Source: Chalara sp. BL73 (taxonomy: Eukaryota; Ascomycota; Leotiomycetes; Helotiales). From it: 64,000 nt of DNA. The DNA lies in the NCBI GenBank assembly GCA_918026815.1, contig CAKJVC010000012.1, positions 2,046,001-2,110,000 on the forward strand, written 5' to 3'. Below the pieces are notes generated by a model. The model saw only the letters and a program-made list of their open reading frames with translations. It was not told where the DNA came from and searched no databases. Positions 24,801 through 35,540 of the stretch are shown in pieces (position 1 is the first letter of the stretch; every line of letters starts with the position of its first letter). Made by a program: the position numbers and the translations under genes.

Positions 24801-25915
24801 AAACATATGGCTATCATTTACCAACGTCACAATACGGCATACAGCCACCATATGGCTACCCATACCGCTCATCACCATATGGCCAGCTCCATTATCCACC
24901 AAGGAGTGATTTAGGGAGCCCCCCTAGCTCCACACCGCCTGAGTATCGCCCTATACACATCGCATCTTACCCTCGAACGTTGGGTTCTCAACGTCCCTTG
25001 CAGACCTACAATAATTTTATGTATACTTCGGCTTACCCACCGTACCAGCCCTTATCTGGAGGGACGCAAGCGCAGTCAGCGTCAACAAAGGAGCCGTCAA
25101 CTGTTTTGAGTCCCAGCCAACCATCAAAATCTTTAAATGAGCGTCCACCAGCCTTTACCATCCCTCCGAAAAAATCAGCTGCAATTGTCGTCAATCTCCC
25201 AAAAACGTCACAGATAGGACAAGCGGAGAAGCCCAAAGTGAGGTTTGCCTCTGAACCTCCCAAGGCTCCGCCAAAAGCTCCTTCCTCCACTCAGCAGAAT
25301 CCATCAGTGTCTCTTGGGCAATCAAACCCAGTTACCCAGGCTAACAATGCATCTAAAAACCGGCCAACACCATCAACTCTTATCAAACAACCACAGTTAA
25401 ACAGTCCAAATCAGCACCTTGAGCCTCCTAATGTGTTGTCACAGACCGGCAAGAACTTCAACAAATTAGAAGCAGACACAAAAATTAAGGGTGGCAGGAA
25501 TTCCAACTCAATAAGAGAAGCCTCTAATTCTCAAAATTTCGGTAAATTCACCACCCTAGCTCTACTAGATCAACCAAATACAAAGGGTTACTCACTACCT
25601 CCAAGAAGTCTTTGGAGTCAAGTGGCGGCGTTCCCAACGAAAGAAAGCCCACTTGGCAAACCAATTGATCTTGATCTTGACACTGGCCGTCCTTGGTCTC
25701 ATGAAGAAGACGCCTTGCTGTGCATAGCTTATGGCGAGACAACTCCTACAAATTGGAAGACGATTGCAGCGATAGTAGGAACTAGATCGCAGGGACAATG
25801 TAAGACGAGAGCTAAGAATCTGGATCGAATCATGAGCCCGGAGTTGAGGATTGAATTGTTGAAGACGATTAAAGAGATGATCCAGCGGAAGAAGAATGAT
25901 GCAGTGTCTGATTGA
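21822..25915 (+). CDS. serine/threonine kinase apparently fused to La motif and SANT/Myb motif
   Basis: Proposed exons: 21822-23339, 23402-23862 and 23908-25915, 1328 residues. Intron 1 (GTGAGC...CTCTAG, CTAAT branch site) links the kinase to a second open stretch that has no good start of its own. Intron 2 (45 nt, GTAAAT...ACAAG, TTAAC branch-like) removes an in-frame TAA at 23864. Without the introns the kinase ends at 23357 and the rest would start at ATG 23867. Kinase (about 150-440): Gly loop GELGRGGG, AVKF Lys (about 173), HKDVKPEN (about 268), TDFGLA (about 287) and SAPEWW, so catalytically complete. Residues 507-660 form an unrecognised beta-rich region. A La motif (about 850-935; QLEFHFSTDNL, LRKHMDSQGFV, YGWQPWVL) resembles LARP-type RNA-binding domains. 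A SANT/Myb-like helix set (about 1253-1298; RPWSHEEDALLC) is near the end. Kinase identity is firm; the fusion is moderate. Confidence 0.62.
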
Positions 25916-26687
25916 GAGGGTCTAATCCGATGGAAGATCGACCCTCAATAACTAAGGTAGCTGCTCATAACTTCGTTTAGTAAAAATATGCAACCAACGT
26001 TGAACCGGAGATATGGGAAGTGTTGAAAAGGTCAATATTCCGCACCGCGCCAGAAGCCCTGATATTAGAAGGGGAACAGCCAATCTGTGAGGGTATTATG
26101 ACCACAGTGACAGCTAGTTCGCAACACCGACGAGTTAGATGCTGCAGCGGCAGCACAACTTTATGTTACCATCCCGAGTGAGCCAGTTTAGCGATTAAGT
26201 AGGAATTGGAAATAAGTAGTGTTAGTCCCGATTCCAAAAATAGAGTGTGGTATCCTTTTATCCTATATTTGAAGGGGAGACGAGATGCACCCTGGAAGAG
26301 TAAATTTATCTCAGGTTAATGCATACCGCGTTTTTAGCATGTTAACGGCATCTCGTGTCAATGAGGCTTGGCAATTAGCTTGAAATTCAAGTTAACACCT
26401 TATGCCAGGCGTCATTCATCAAGGAGCTTGGTGTGAATCTCGATTTTCCGGATGACCTGCCACTTAACACACAAGTCATAAGTCGATTATGAGCGTGTAG
26501 AATAATATTCATAATAACATTATCAACTAAAGATTCATACTGGGTATCTCCTGACTGCATCATGTATCCGGAAACCGGGATCAATATTCTTGTTTTGCTT
26601 CAATCCATCCCAATCGCGTATAAACATCCACTAAATACAACCTAACTCGCCAAAATAAAACACATCACCTTTCCTCCCACATCTCAC
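25916..26687. other. convergent intergenic region
   Basis: Lies between the stop of the plus-strand kinase/La gene and the stop of the minus-strand membrane protein gene. Nothing else recognised. Confidence 0.5.
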
Positions 26688-27933
26688 CTATCCGTAATGT
26701 GCAGGTGCTGGCGCACCATACGGTTGAGGCTGTCCATATTGCTGCGCTAGCGAGATTGGGGGCTGTCCATACTGTTGGGTTTGGCCATATGCTGTATTCT
26801 GACCATACTGCTGTGGGACGCTTCCATAAGCATATGTTTCCTGCTTCTGCACCAACTTCGTGCTCGGCTTCATGATACCCATGACGGCCAACCCGCCGAA
26901 GATGGTCATGAGGGTGAAGGTGTAAATATAGTTCTCTGCCCAGACAAGGGCAGCGACGGTCTCGTATTTGATATTTTCGTCTTCGACGTAGGCCGTGTAG
27001 ACGCCGGCCCAGACGAGGTCCATGAGGAAGCGCAGGAAAAGGGATGGCGTCACTATGGCAAGGAAGATGATTGCGGCCTGTTTTGAGTTAGCGAAGAGTC
27101 TTCATTGGGTACTACAATGGAGGAGTTCTGACCTTCGATCTGTCTCGTAATAGCGCAAAGACAGCCATAACATTCACATATATGGCAACCACGAAATATA
27201 GCGTTATGAAAGCTATATCCACCCTTCGTCTCACACGTTGCAGATTCTGGCCGTCGGCGTAATAGGAATAAGCGAACTCCTGTCCAAAGCGGATGATCTT
27301 CACCGTCTGGTACACATAAATTCCGAAGGCGGTTGCGGACAGGACGGACAGGATAACGATGTAGAAGATATGGAGGGCTGGGAGCCGTCGCGTCAGGTTG
27401 GACATCTCTGCGATGGTACGAAGTATGACGCCTAGGATGAGGAGGTCAGACAGACGCCAGGCGAGGGATGAGAAGATATGGGTCAGGTAGTAAAGGTTTG
27501 TGGTCGTGGTTTCTGATTCGCTGAGGCCAGTGTGTGATACCGTGAATGCAAGGAAGCTATCAGGCCATTAACATGTGTCTCATTACATCAATCGGAGTTT
27601 TGCTTACACTAGGGCAGAAATGGTGGCGATCACGTATCCGATGCTTCTCAACCTGTCGCGACCAGCTTGGCGAATCCATTTGAACCTTGTTGCTGCAACG
27701 AGACATGCCAGAAGTACAATTATGGCGATTATCTCGAATGCGAATAGCGCGTTCGTCTTTTTGCTCTAGAAATCCGTCAGTTGCTGGTTTTCATGCGGGG
27801 CTTTTTCGCAACTTACTCTCCAGTCATCACCCCAAAGAGTGATCTTTTCCGTACATGCAGGGCACGAGATTCCTCCGCTTCCTCCACCCGAGCTCGAGCT
27901 AGAACTGCTTCCTCCTCCTTTCTTTGGTGCCAT
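26688..27933 (-). CDS. seven-helix integral membrane protein with Tyr-Gly-Gln-rich tail
   Basis: Four exons: 27933-27817, 27765-27608, 27556-27133 and 27077-26688, encoding 362 residues with frame kept at all junctions. The donor at 27132 is GTCAGA, which is unusual. Seen: a short N-terminal region with a Gly/Ser run and a CPAC motif; seven hydrophobic segments (for example [59 protein letters not shown]); and a cytosolic-type tail with repeated QQYGQ units and Pro/Ala (about 315-362). The layout fits fungal GPCR-like integral membrane proteins, but I see no residue set that assigns a ligand or class. Low-complexity Tyr-Gly-Gln tails occur in proteins that interact with membranes or condense; a role here is inference. 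Confidence 0.75.
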
Positions 27934-28858
27934 TATGCGCTATTATAGGTCGTCTTAGCGTATATATCTCTTGAAAAGATTCAAGCACACGGAAATCTCA
28001 ACTCTCCCACTTTTCTTTTCCGGATTTTTTTTTTAGGTTTGAGAAATCTAAAGCCTCCAAGTACTCCAGGGCTCATCAAGCCTTTATGAACCACTGACGG
28101 CCTCATCCTCCCGGTCTTATTTTGATGTGAGTCGTGCCAAGCTGCGGCGGTGTTCTAATTCCCGTTCAGCTGGCAGTGTATTTCTCGCTTAACGGTCTTC
28201 GTGGACCCAATTATGCCCCCTGGAGTCTGGTGATCCGAGTAAATTTAGCGATGTGGCTTGCTGATGTGCTGGTGGTCCAATCGCAATTGCAACCTAATGA
28301 ATATATATTGGGGCGCGGATGGGGTAGGCAACCGACAGGGCTGACTTACCAGGGAGGTCTTTATTTAGACCCCGGGTAATGAGGGGAATTTTTGGAAATT
28401 AGTGGCGTATGAGTCGTGAATAGTACAGTAATACTTACGTTCAAAGAAAAGGCAGTGTTCTTCGAGAAAATTAGGGGCAGTGTTGCACAATTTTAAATGA
28501 AGCAGGGGTCCGTGATAATACGCCTAGAGACATAACCTGAGAAGGCTTGTGAGGTGTGGTACAGCACTTGTCCCCAGAATCCCCACTTATGTATTGACAG
28601 TCAGCCTAGTGCCTAACCTTCTCATCTAACCTAAGGTCGGGTTGCTTTTAGGTACGCCAATCATGTTGGCTACTAATTTTTGCTTGAAATCACAGATGAA
28701 CAAGAAACTTCGTGAAAATAAAATGCGCACAGGTGATGGGGCAGAAATAGTGCTATTATACGATAAAGTTCATTCGCTCATAGTTTTTCGGATATAGTTA
28801 AGTCTGCCTACACACACGGAATCCATTGTACAAAACTCCAGCCCATTGCGTGTGAAGG
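27934..28858. other. intergenic, promoter of the membrane protein gene
   Basis: No gene seen. It holds the 5' flank of the gene starting at 27933 and the 3' flank of the putative secreted gene ending at 28859. Confidence 0.5.
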
Positions 28859-29745
28859 TCAATATGGTTTCGGAGGTATGTCATGTTTACACCAGCCACC
28901 CTCTTCTCTCGTCGGCTCTTTGCGCACAGGACCCATATATCCAGATTCATCCAGCAAGGACTTAACGAACTCACAGTCCTCCGGATTCTCGTAGCATGTT
29001 CCACCATACTGAAGAATCGCGCGTGTTCGCTCCTCCATCATGAAAGCGTTGAAGATGGCTCCAATGAAACCAAATTCTTCCCAGTGATGATATCTTAGGG
29101 TGCACATGCCTCCACCGGCTGGCCAAACTAGAAACGGGATCTCGCGCTCGTCAGGCCACATCCGACGTCCTGCAGATTGTGTTGTCCACCCGAAATCCCA
29201 ACGGCTGTTCCGCCATTTCCCGCCTACTTCCCGCAATCCCATTCAAAACTAATCTTCTTCGGTTGTATTTGAGCTCCATGAGGTGGGTTCGAATCTGTCG
29301 ATACCGAGAAAATCGAGGTCCACTGCCTCAGCCCTTTCTTTAATTACGAGACCAGCTGAGCTTGGAAATCCATAGGCTACATTGGGACCAAGGCCATTGG
29401 AGGGTTCACAGTGCATGAGCCTATCGTGACCATATATGTCATCCCAAGAAAGGACTGGACCTTCAAGAATCTTTGATACCCATTCTGATTCGCTCTCAGG
29501 AAGCCGATCTGCAGCCTTATCGGCAATCGCTTTATTATTCCCTCCGGACGGTTGCTCTGGCGCTTGTCTTCCCGGGATACTAAGCTTCGCGTCATGATCG
29601 TTGTTTTAATGTTTTTCTGTGATGGCTGAAGAGGCGTTTCGGCATAATATAAACTTTGATCGCTTGCCAATCTGTTGGCCTCAATACTAGCAAACACTAT
29701 CAAGGAAAGAGCTATTGCTCGCGATAAGAAAGCTATGGTTATCAT
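28859..29745 (-). CDS. putative secreted protein, exon structure uncertain
   Basis: The ATG at 29745 opens a signal-peptide-like sequence (MITIAFLSRAIALSLIVFA). Three open stretches follow in a row on the minus strand: the N-terminal one, a middle one (about 29570-29330) including SEWVSKILEGPVLSWDDIY, and a C-terminal one (about 29240-28859) including WRNSRWDFGWTTQSAG, two further Cys-containing segments and the stop at 28859. An 81-nt intron (GTATCG...GTAG, about 29330-29250) joins the last two in frame and removes two stop codons. The join between the first two needs an intron of about 90-125 nt whose ends I cannot fix (acceptors near 29557-29563), or else there is a frameshift. If the introns are wrong this is a pseudogene. 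Small size, signal peptide and lack of a recognisable domain make it an effector-like candidate. No function is claimed. Confidence 0.45.
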
Positions 29746-30540
29746 TCTGAGCCTTGAATCAAATAATTAGATCATACTTATTCCTGAAAACCTATTTAGC
29801 TGGTGGATAAGACTGATGAAACTTACGGGGGTTGATACTGCATAATACTGTTATCGTTGTTGGTCGAAAAGTCTGAGTGCCAATAGGCTCTAGTTGGATT
29901 TTCACGCTTACTTTCGCATAGCCATAGAGACGTACATCTTCTGTTACGTTCAAAATCAACTAGAACGCCCCATCTAGCCGGAATACATACACAATATTCA
30001 TCAGCATTTACGTAAGCAGAAGTTATGGCTATTTAACTCCTCGGTTAAAATAGGGGGGATGATCCATAGCCTGGTGTACTGTAAGCGAGTTTGAAGGAAG
30101 ACATCACTGGTTACACCACACCCTAGACTCTGAGCAGTTATTGTGCAAGTCTCTCATCATCATGAGAAGAATGATATCATTACCTCAGGACCACAACCAT
30201 TACCGCACTCGAGATCGTCAGGCACAAACGATTATGCATGCCGTAATTGCGGGGTATATAGGTTCATTTGAAAGTTTTTATTTAGGCTTCATCTCACAAC
30301 TACCGACGTCGTTTCAACTCACAGCCTGAGTTCATCCCCAATATGAAAACATATATTCATTCACTTGGCACGTGGCGTGGTCGTTGTTTGTGTATGAGTT
30401 GCCAATCATGCGCAATGGTATGGATATTCGTTCGGCCAAAAGGCTCGACTTAAGAGGTTGGCCGGAGACCACATATAAGTAGAGCATCACTCGTGTATGA
30501 AACCTATATTTACTAACTTTCAATTTTGTCGTCTCAGAAA
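29746..30540. other. divergent intergenic region
   Basis: Promoter space for the minus-strand gene starting at 29745 and the plus-strand PEBP gene at 30541. A TATA-like ATATAAG lies near 30473, about 65 bases before the PEBP start. Nothing else recognised. Confidence 0.5.
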
Positions 30541-31286
30541 ATGCTAGGTTTCACGCTTCTTCCTCTTCTTCTGGCGGGCGTGGCTGTGGCACAAACACCG
30601 CCTGGATATTCACCAAATGTCACCTCACACTTAGACATTAAGTTTGGATCTAACACGGTTGATCCACCTGGAGAACGGCTCACTAAGGCTGGTTGGTCAA
30701 TATTTATTGCTCGGCTTACCTTTGCAATATTAGGGTTATTCTAACAATTTAAAGAAACACAGAGTAAGCCTACGCTCGCAACATCGGACCCAGCACTTAA
30801 TGGAACATATCTATACTTTTTGCTTGGCAAGTACCACCCCTGGAACTCTGCAACATCTAAATGCTAATTCATGTACTTGATAGATCCTGACGTGTGAGCA
30901 TTGCTTTGATCTGAGTAGATTTTAAAAACTAATTATGGAACAGAAATGGAGCAACATTCGGTGGTGCGGCAGGGACCCGCGTGGTTTATCTTCACACAAT
31001 CTTGAGAGACTTCAAGGCATCAACGACCGCCGTTAATGGGCTATATACATTCAGTTCATCAGCTACCGGACCAAAAGCATATATGGGACCAGCTCCCCCG
31101 GCGGAGAACCCTCCATTCCCACATCGATACATCAATCTGCTCTACGCACAGCCACCCAACTTCCAAGTACCAGCAAGTCAGACTTCTGCTGTGCAGTCTG
31201 GTCTTAACTTCAACATAACGCAGTTTGCGATCGATGCAAAAATCGGCCAGCCGGTTGTTGGAAACTACTTTACCGTTGTTGGTTAA
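30541..31286 (+). CDS. secreted PEBP-like protein
   Basis: Four exons: 30541-30695, 30765-30826, 30884-30893 and 30944-31286, encoding 189 residues. Intron 1 has donor GTCAAT and a CTAAC branch site, intron 2 is GC-AG (GCAAGT...GATAG), intron 3 is GTGAGC...ACAG with CTAAT. The third exon is only 10 nt and completes the family motif DPDV. Signal peptide about 1-18. Phosphatidylethanolamine-binding proteins share a beta fold with a small anion-binding pocket; seen here are YFLLDPDV (about 70-76), a GTRVVYLH strand and PFPHRY (about 125), which align with the conserved DPD and H-R pocket segments. Secreted fungal members have no settled function. Neighbouring PhyH gene lies 508 bp downstream on the same strand; no functional link is evident. 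Confidence 0.78.
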
Positions 31287-31794
31287 GAGTCTTTGCCTTC
31301 CCCTCCTGGAGACTATGAATGGCGAAAGGCTGTATATAGGAGAAAAACAGTGGGGAAGGAAGCAGGCAGGAATATATTATATACCAAGCTGTTCACGCTT
31401 TTGCGTTCTTCAGTCCCTTGTCCCCATAGTTATTCAAACCAATTTTCAACCGCGTTTGATTTCACAAACAGGGCTAGAAAGCATCTGCATTACAAGCCGC
31501 CTTCCTATTTCAAAGAATTGTGCTATTTCAAGCCATCATTCTCAGTTAATATTGTTATCTGTGCCGCTGCTGTCGAAAAAGTTGTTATCAATAGTGGGGG
31601 CGACGCTCCATGAATACGAGCAGCGTACAATTTGTTAATTTGTTCTCTATACTCTATCGAAGTTTTTTATTTTTATCGATTCAGCAAAGCGAATACATAC
31701 AGATTTCGCTACCATATCAAAGCCTACATAAACTGCTGATCTTTCTTACTATTCGCTTTCACAGTCTAAAGGAGGAACAATACTAGCTCTAAGC
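31287..31794. other. intergenic between PEBP and PhyH genes
   Basis: Open frames continue past 31286 in other frames but show no domain features. Presumed 3' flank and promoter. Confidence 0.5.
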
Positions 31795-32898
31795 ATGACA
31801 GTAGATACTCCTCGAGTCATCTCAGCCTCGCCAGAAGAGTTTAGTCGTCGTGCTTACGATTGTAAGAATATCCAAGCCGCTCTGGAAGCTCTGCATCAAG
31901 ATGGGTTCGTGGTTTTAAAATCGGTTGTGGATATTGAGCATGTGGATGCCATCAACAAACACATGACAATCGAGGCCGACGATATCATCCAAAATAACAA
32001 GAAACCGTTCAATCATCGAGTAAAATGTATGTCCTTTATACTCTTGATATTCCAAGGCTAATGCAATCGTTCAAAGCCAATATTCTTCAAGCACCGCCAC
32101 TAACAGATCCACAATATCTACATAATGATGTATTCTTCAACCCGTTTGTGATACAACTAATGAATATGTCAGTAGATCTATTCGCCAAATTTGGAATATA
32201 GCTGACAAGCTTCCTCAGATATCTTGGCGCAAATCCCATCTGGAATTTTGTGACTGGCAATAACGCGCTTCCCAGAACTGAGGGACTTCGCCAGCCGGTA
32301 CACAAAGACGTAATTTTCAACCATCCTAACTGCCCCTTCTATGTTATAGCAAATATTCCTTTGTGCCCGTTCAACAAGACGACAGGCTCCACTGAGTTTT
32401 GGCTTGGCTCTCATGCCCATACTACCGGCGCTGACCAGATCCCCGTGGATGAGAAAAGTGAACTTGCGAATGCGACTCTTGTTCTAGGAGACCCAAGTGC
32501 GGATATCAAACCAGAGGTCTTGGAGGCGCGAAGACAAATCAGACCGCCTGTCCAGCCTATTTGTGGAAAGGGAGATATATGTCTCAGAGATCTGAGAACA
32601 TGGCATGCGGGAATGCCTAATGAAAGCGACCGCTATCGCATCATGCTTGCTCTCGGGTATCAGGTGAGAGAATGCGCGCTTCCATTCTGAAAGCAATAAG
32701 ATGCAAGGAATACTGACTTGTAAATAGGCACAGTGGTACCCAAATCATACTCTTCGGGCGAAGTTACCGCTTAGCCAGGGCAACTTCTTCATGAAACACG
32801 GCTCGCTGCCAGTAGAAGTTAGGGCAGACCTTCTTTCCGACGAGAGTGATTTTGGCAAGCTGAATGATACCTTTTCGTTCAGGTACTCCGTCGATTAG
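31795..32898 (+). CDS. phytanoyl-CoA dioxygenase (PhyH) family oxygenase
   Basis: Exons 31795-32026, 32077-32167, 32219-32663 and 32728-32898 (introns 50, 51 and 64 nt) encode 312 residues. The family are non-haem Fe(II)/2-oxoglutarate dioxygenases that hydroxylate lipids and many fungal secondary metabolites. Seen: an N-terminal helix with ALHQDGFVVLKSVVD, typical of the family; the metal-binding HxD as HKD (about residues 134-136); LCPFNKTTGSTEFWLGSHAH, the conserved segment after it; and a distal His in RTWHAGMPN (about 236) followed by RYRIML, where the Arg would hold 2-oxoglutarate. The active-site set is complete. The substrate cannot be inferred: there is no polyketide synthase, peptide synthetase or terpene cyclase in the window. 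Confidence 0.87.
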
Positions 32899-33429
32899 AC
32901 ATTTTTCTCTTGGCCCCTGCTCAATTTTCACGCATGGCATGACTATGAAAGACAGCTTTTTTTTCAGCCAGCAAGGTTTTACAACTAGCACAAACAGTAC
33001 CTTGCTGTTAGTATTGGCTATCTCGGATAAAAGACCAGTCATGTGAGGCTTACTGTCATAAATCATATACCTCGCACATTAAATATATCTTCCTACCCCG
33101 CGTTGAATAAGTGTGTATTGAAATCTGTTCTGTCTGTTACTTAAATTTCGCACTCTATTCACCTACCAGACAACTAATCTCTTAACACATCTTGGCGTGT
33201 CTCTTAGGTCCAAGATCTGACATTCCAAGTCAAATTCACAATCCAGTGTTTATAAACTTATTACGGAAACCTCCTGTCTATCTTAGCCAAGCGAGATCCG
33301 GCACGTGAACCAGAAATTGCCAGATGAACGTGAAACTGCCATGGCAGCCACAAATATGCCTCCAGTGAGTTCTTGCCTGCCTATTCTTTGCAAAAGCTAA
33401 AATATGGACAGAAAACTCTGTTAATGCAC
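32899..33429. other. intergenic, 3' flank of PhyH gene
   Basis: No gene seen; AT-rich sequence leading into decayed F-box-like DNA. Confidence 0.45.
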
Positions 33430-34530
33430 TCGCGGCGTCCCCGTTCTGGTGAGACTACCTCCTGAGATCCATCTCGGTCTCGTTGATATTCTTTAAGCAT
33501 AAAGCGCTTCAGTATCAGCCACACGTCTTGGACTCACTTGCAAGAAGTTATACGGCGCGTATCGTAAACCCTACAGGAGTGGGACGACCAAGAGACTTGT
33601 TCGGCTCCACAACAGATACCGAATGAAAGACAACAACCTGAACCAGATACCGTGGATCAAGTATATTCTCACGTAGAATGTCTTCATAAACTCTAACGAC
33701 TAACTCATACATCATTGGAAGCCATCAACCTCAGTCTTCCGCAATAGAAGTAGACTTATTTATCTATAGTTGTCCTTTCAACCACACCTTGACCATCGTA
33801 AGCCAGGAATAGTGGTACTAACATCAGCCAAGCAGTCTCAGAGGAGAATTTTTAGGGGTAAGCTCGATTCGATCTTCTGGCATGGAAGGACACTGATTGT
33901 ACTACAGGAGAAGTTGAGAAAGACTTCACTCAAACCCTTAGACCCATGAACTTACCAGTTGAAACTCACCTCGAGCTCTCCGACATCCTTGAGGCCTAAG
34001 GCAAGACTGTCACTCCCACCTGGTTTGGACTCATTTGCAAGATATTCTATACGATCTGGCGTGCGGGATCCGGCAAGAGCGGTCCATTGTATCGACTTAA
34101 TAGCTCTATGTCAGGCGCGCAGGACGAAACCAGTTTCGACTGATTGGATGCCAGTAGACAAACGCTTCATTCCCGAGGAGCCACCCAACACCCCTCCGCT
34201 GCACTTCTATTTGCGCTCATTGATTTAGCCTGATATGACGCCTGTCCATACTGTCGGTGGCTTTGCCATAAGAGAGCAAGCGAAAAAACAAGGAGTGCAG
34301 TTCTGCGTCGAACATGATCACGAAGATCACCGAGCATATCTTTTCCAAGTGTTTCAATGGCGAATTTGAGGAGGCTGTAAAGCTTGAGGTTCGAAATAAA
34401 CTTTTGAAGGAACACATTAACAAGCGTCTCGATTTCGCAGACCTGGGAATATGCTTTAGAAGGGATACTTTTAGAGGGTGATTTGAAAGAGGAGGCAGCA
34501 TGATTGGACGAAAAACAACATACATTGAGC
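33430..34530 (+). pseudogene. decayed F-box-like sequences, two related fragments
   Basis: Two plus-strand stretches translate into F-box-like starts with stops inside. The first (about 33462-33660) reads RLPPEIHLGLVDIL, two stop codons, then SATRLGLTCKKLYGAYRKPY. The second (about 33946-34130) reads MNLPVETHLELSDILEA, a stop, then TWFGLICKIFYTIWRAG. Both have the LPxE...L spacing and the later L-x-C-K-x-x-Y segment of fungal F-box proteins. A third open stretch, with GGFAIREQAKKQG near 34255-34370, is broken by stops and could be the C-terminal part. They look like relics of a tandem pair. The assignment rests on short motifs only. Confidence 0.45.
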
Positions 34531-35540
34531 TGCACTACCGTAGACTAGTATTCTGGTAGAATGGTGTCACATATTCCATCGTAAGGGAACAATTATCTGG
34601 CATTCTGCAAATCGCTTTCTTTGATCAAAGTCCGGAACAAGCGGAGAACAAACTCATGATCAAGTCTTTGCCTAAGCCGCCGGGGCATTGAGAATGTATA
34701 TCACGTGATTTAATGCGATACTGGCACGAGCTGAAAGGAAGCCTCCAAGCATGGTGAAAGTGTCAGAAAGATCAGCTGAACCCGTCTTGCACACCTATTT
34801 TTAAAAAAGGGATCACTCTCTGTCCTCTCCTTTCCATCTTGCCCTCAACAAACACGTGATCCATGCACCGCTCGCCAAGCAAACGCCCCTAAGTCGCACC
34901 GAAACAGCCCCTGATCGGCTCAAAGCTCCGAAACACAAAACAAAGTCTCATCAGACCCGCCCAGCCCCAAGTTGAAGGCGGATCATTCATGCCCTGTTTA
35001 AGCTTGAATTCGATCGTACGATAATGATGTTGGTTACCCAGTCCCCAAACAACAAACTGCCGGAGCGCGAAATTGAGGCGTAGGAAAATGTGCCAAAGTT
35101 TCGCCGGTGCATGCTTGGGTAAGCGAGGTGATCGGCGAGATTTAGAATGAGGATGGGATGAGGATTGGGAGGGTATAGGGGCCGTCTTATTTCTGGATGT
35201 GATGGACCGTATAGATTTTGGACGGTTCTGAAATGAGATCGAGGGAGGAAAGAACTTCTCAGCAAGGTGCATATAGACCACAACTTAGGACGGACGATTC
35301 ATCTCAACTCAAATCTCAAGTGTAGAGGGAAGCGGAGGCCATAGGATCACAAAAATATAAGGTAGACAACACTTTGTAAAAAAATTATTTCCCAAGCAGG
35401 AAGTGACTTATACATCGTGAAATCTAACACCAGCCATAAAAAGTTCCCACCAAACCCCCTTGTTGCCCCCAAGGTATTGTTCAATTCTAGTTTGACTCAT
35501 TTCATCAATAAGACGCTGGACCTCCAGACCAGCCAGGGCC
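34531..35540. other. intergenic
   Basis: No supportable gene. A 130-codon open frame on the minus strand (35281-34889) has no domain, signal peptide or intron pattern and is left unassigned. The 3' flank of the repeat-rich secreted gene (stop at 35541) lies at the right end. Confidence 0.45.

Noticed and set aside
29281..29310. Box-B-like GGTTCGAATC on the plus strand
   Set aside because: No A box or stems around it; it lies in or beside the putative secreted gene.
30541..32898. PEBP and PhyH as part of a secondary-metabolite cluster
   Set aside because: No backbone synthase is present anywhere in the window; the MFS and Zn2Cys6 genes are 13-30 kb away and look like general functions.
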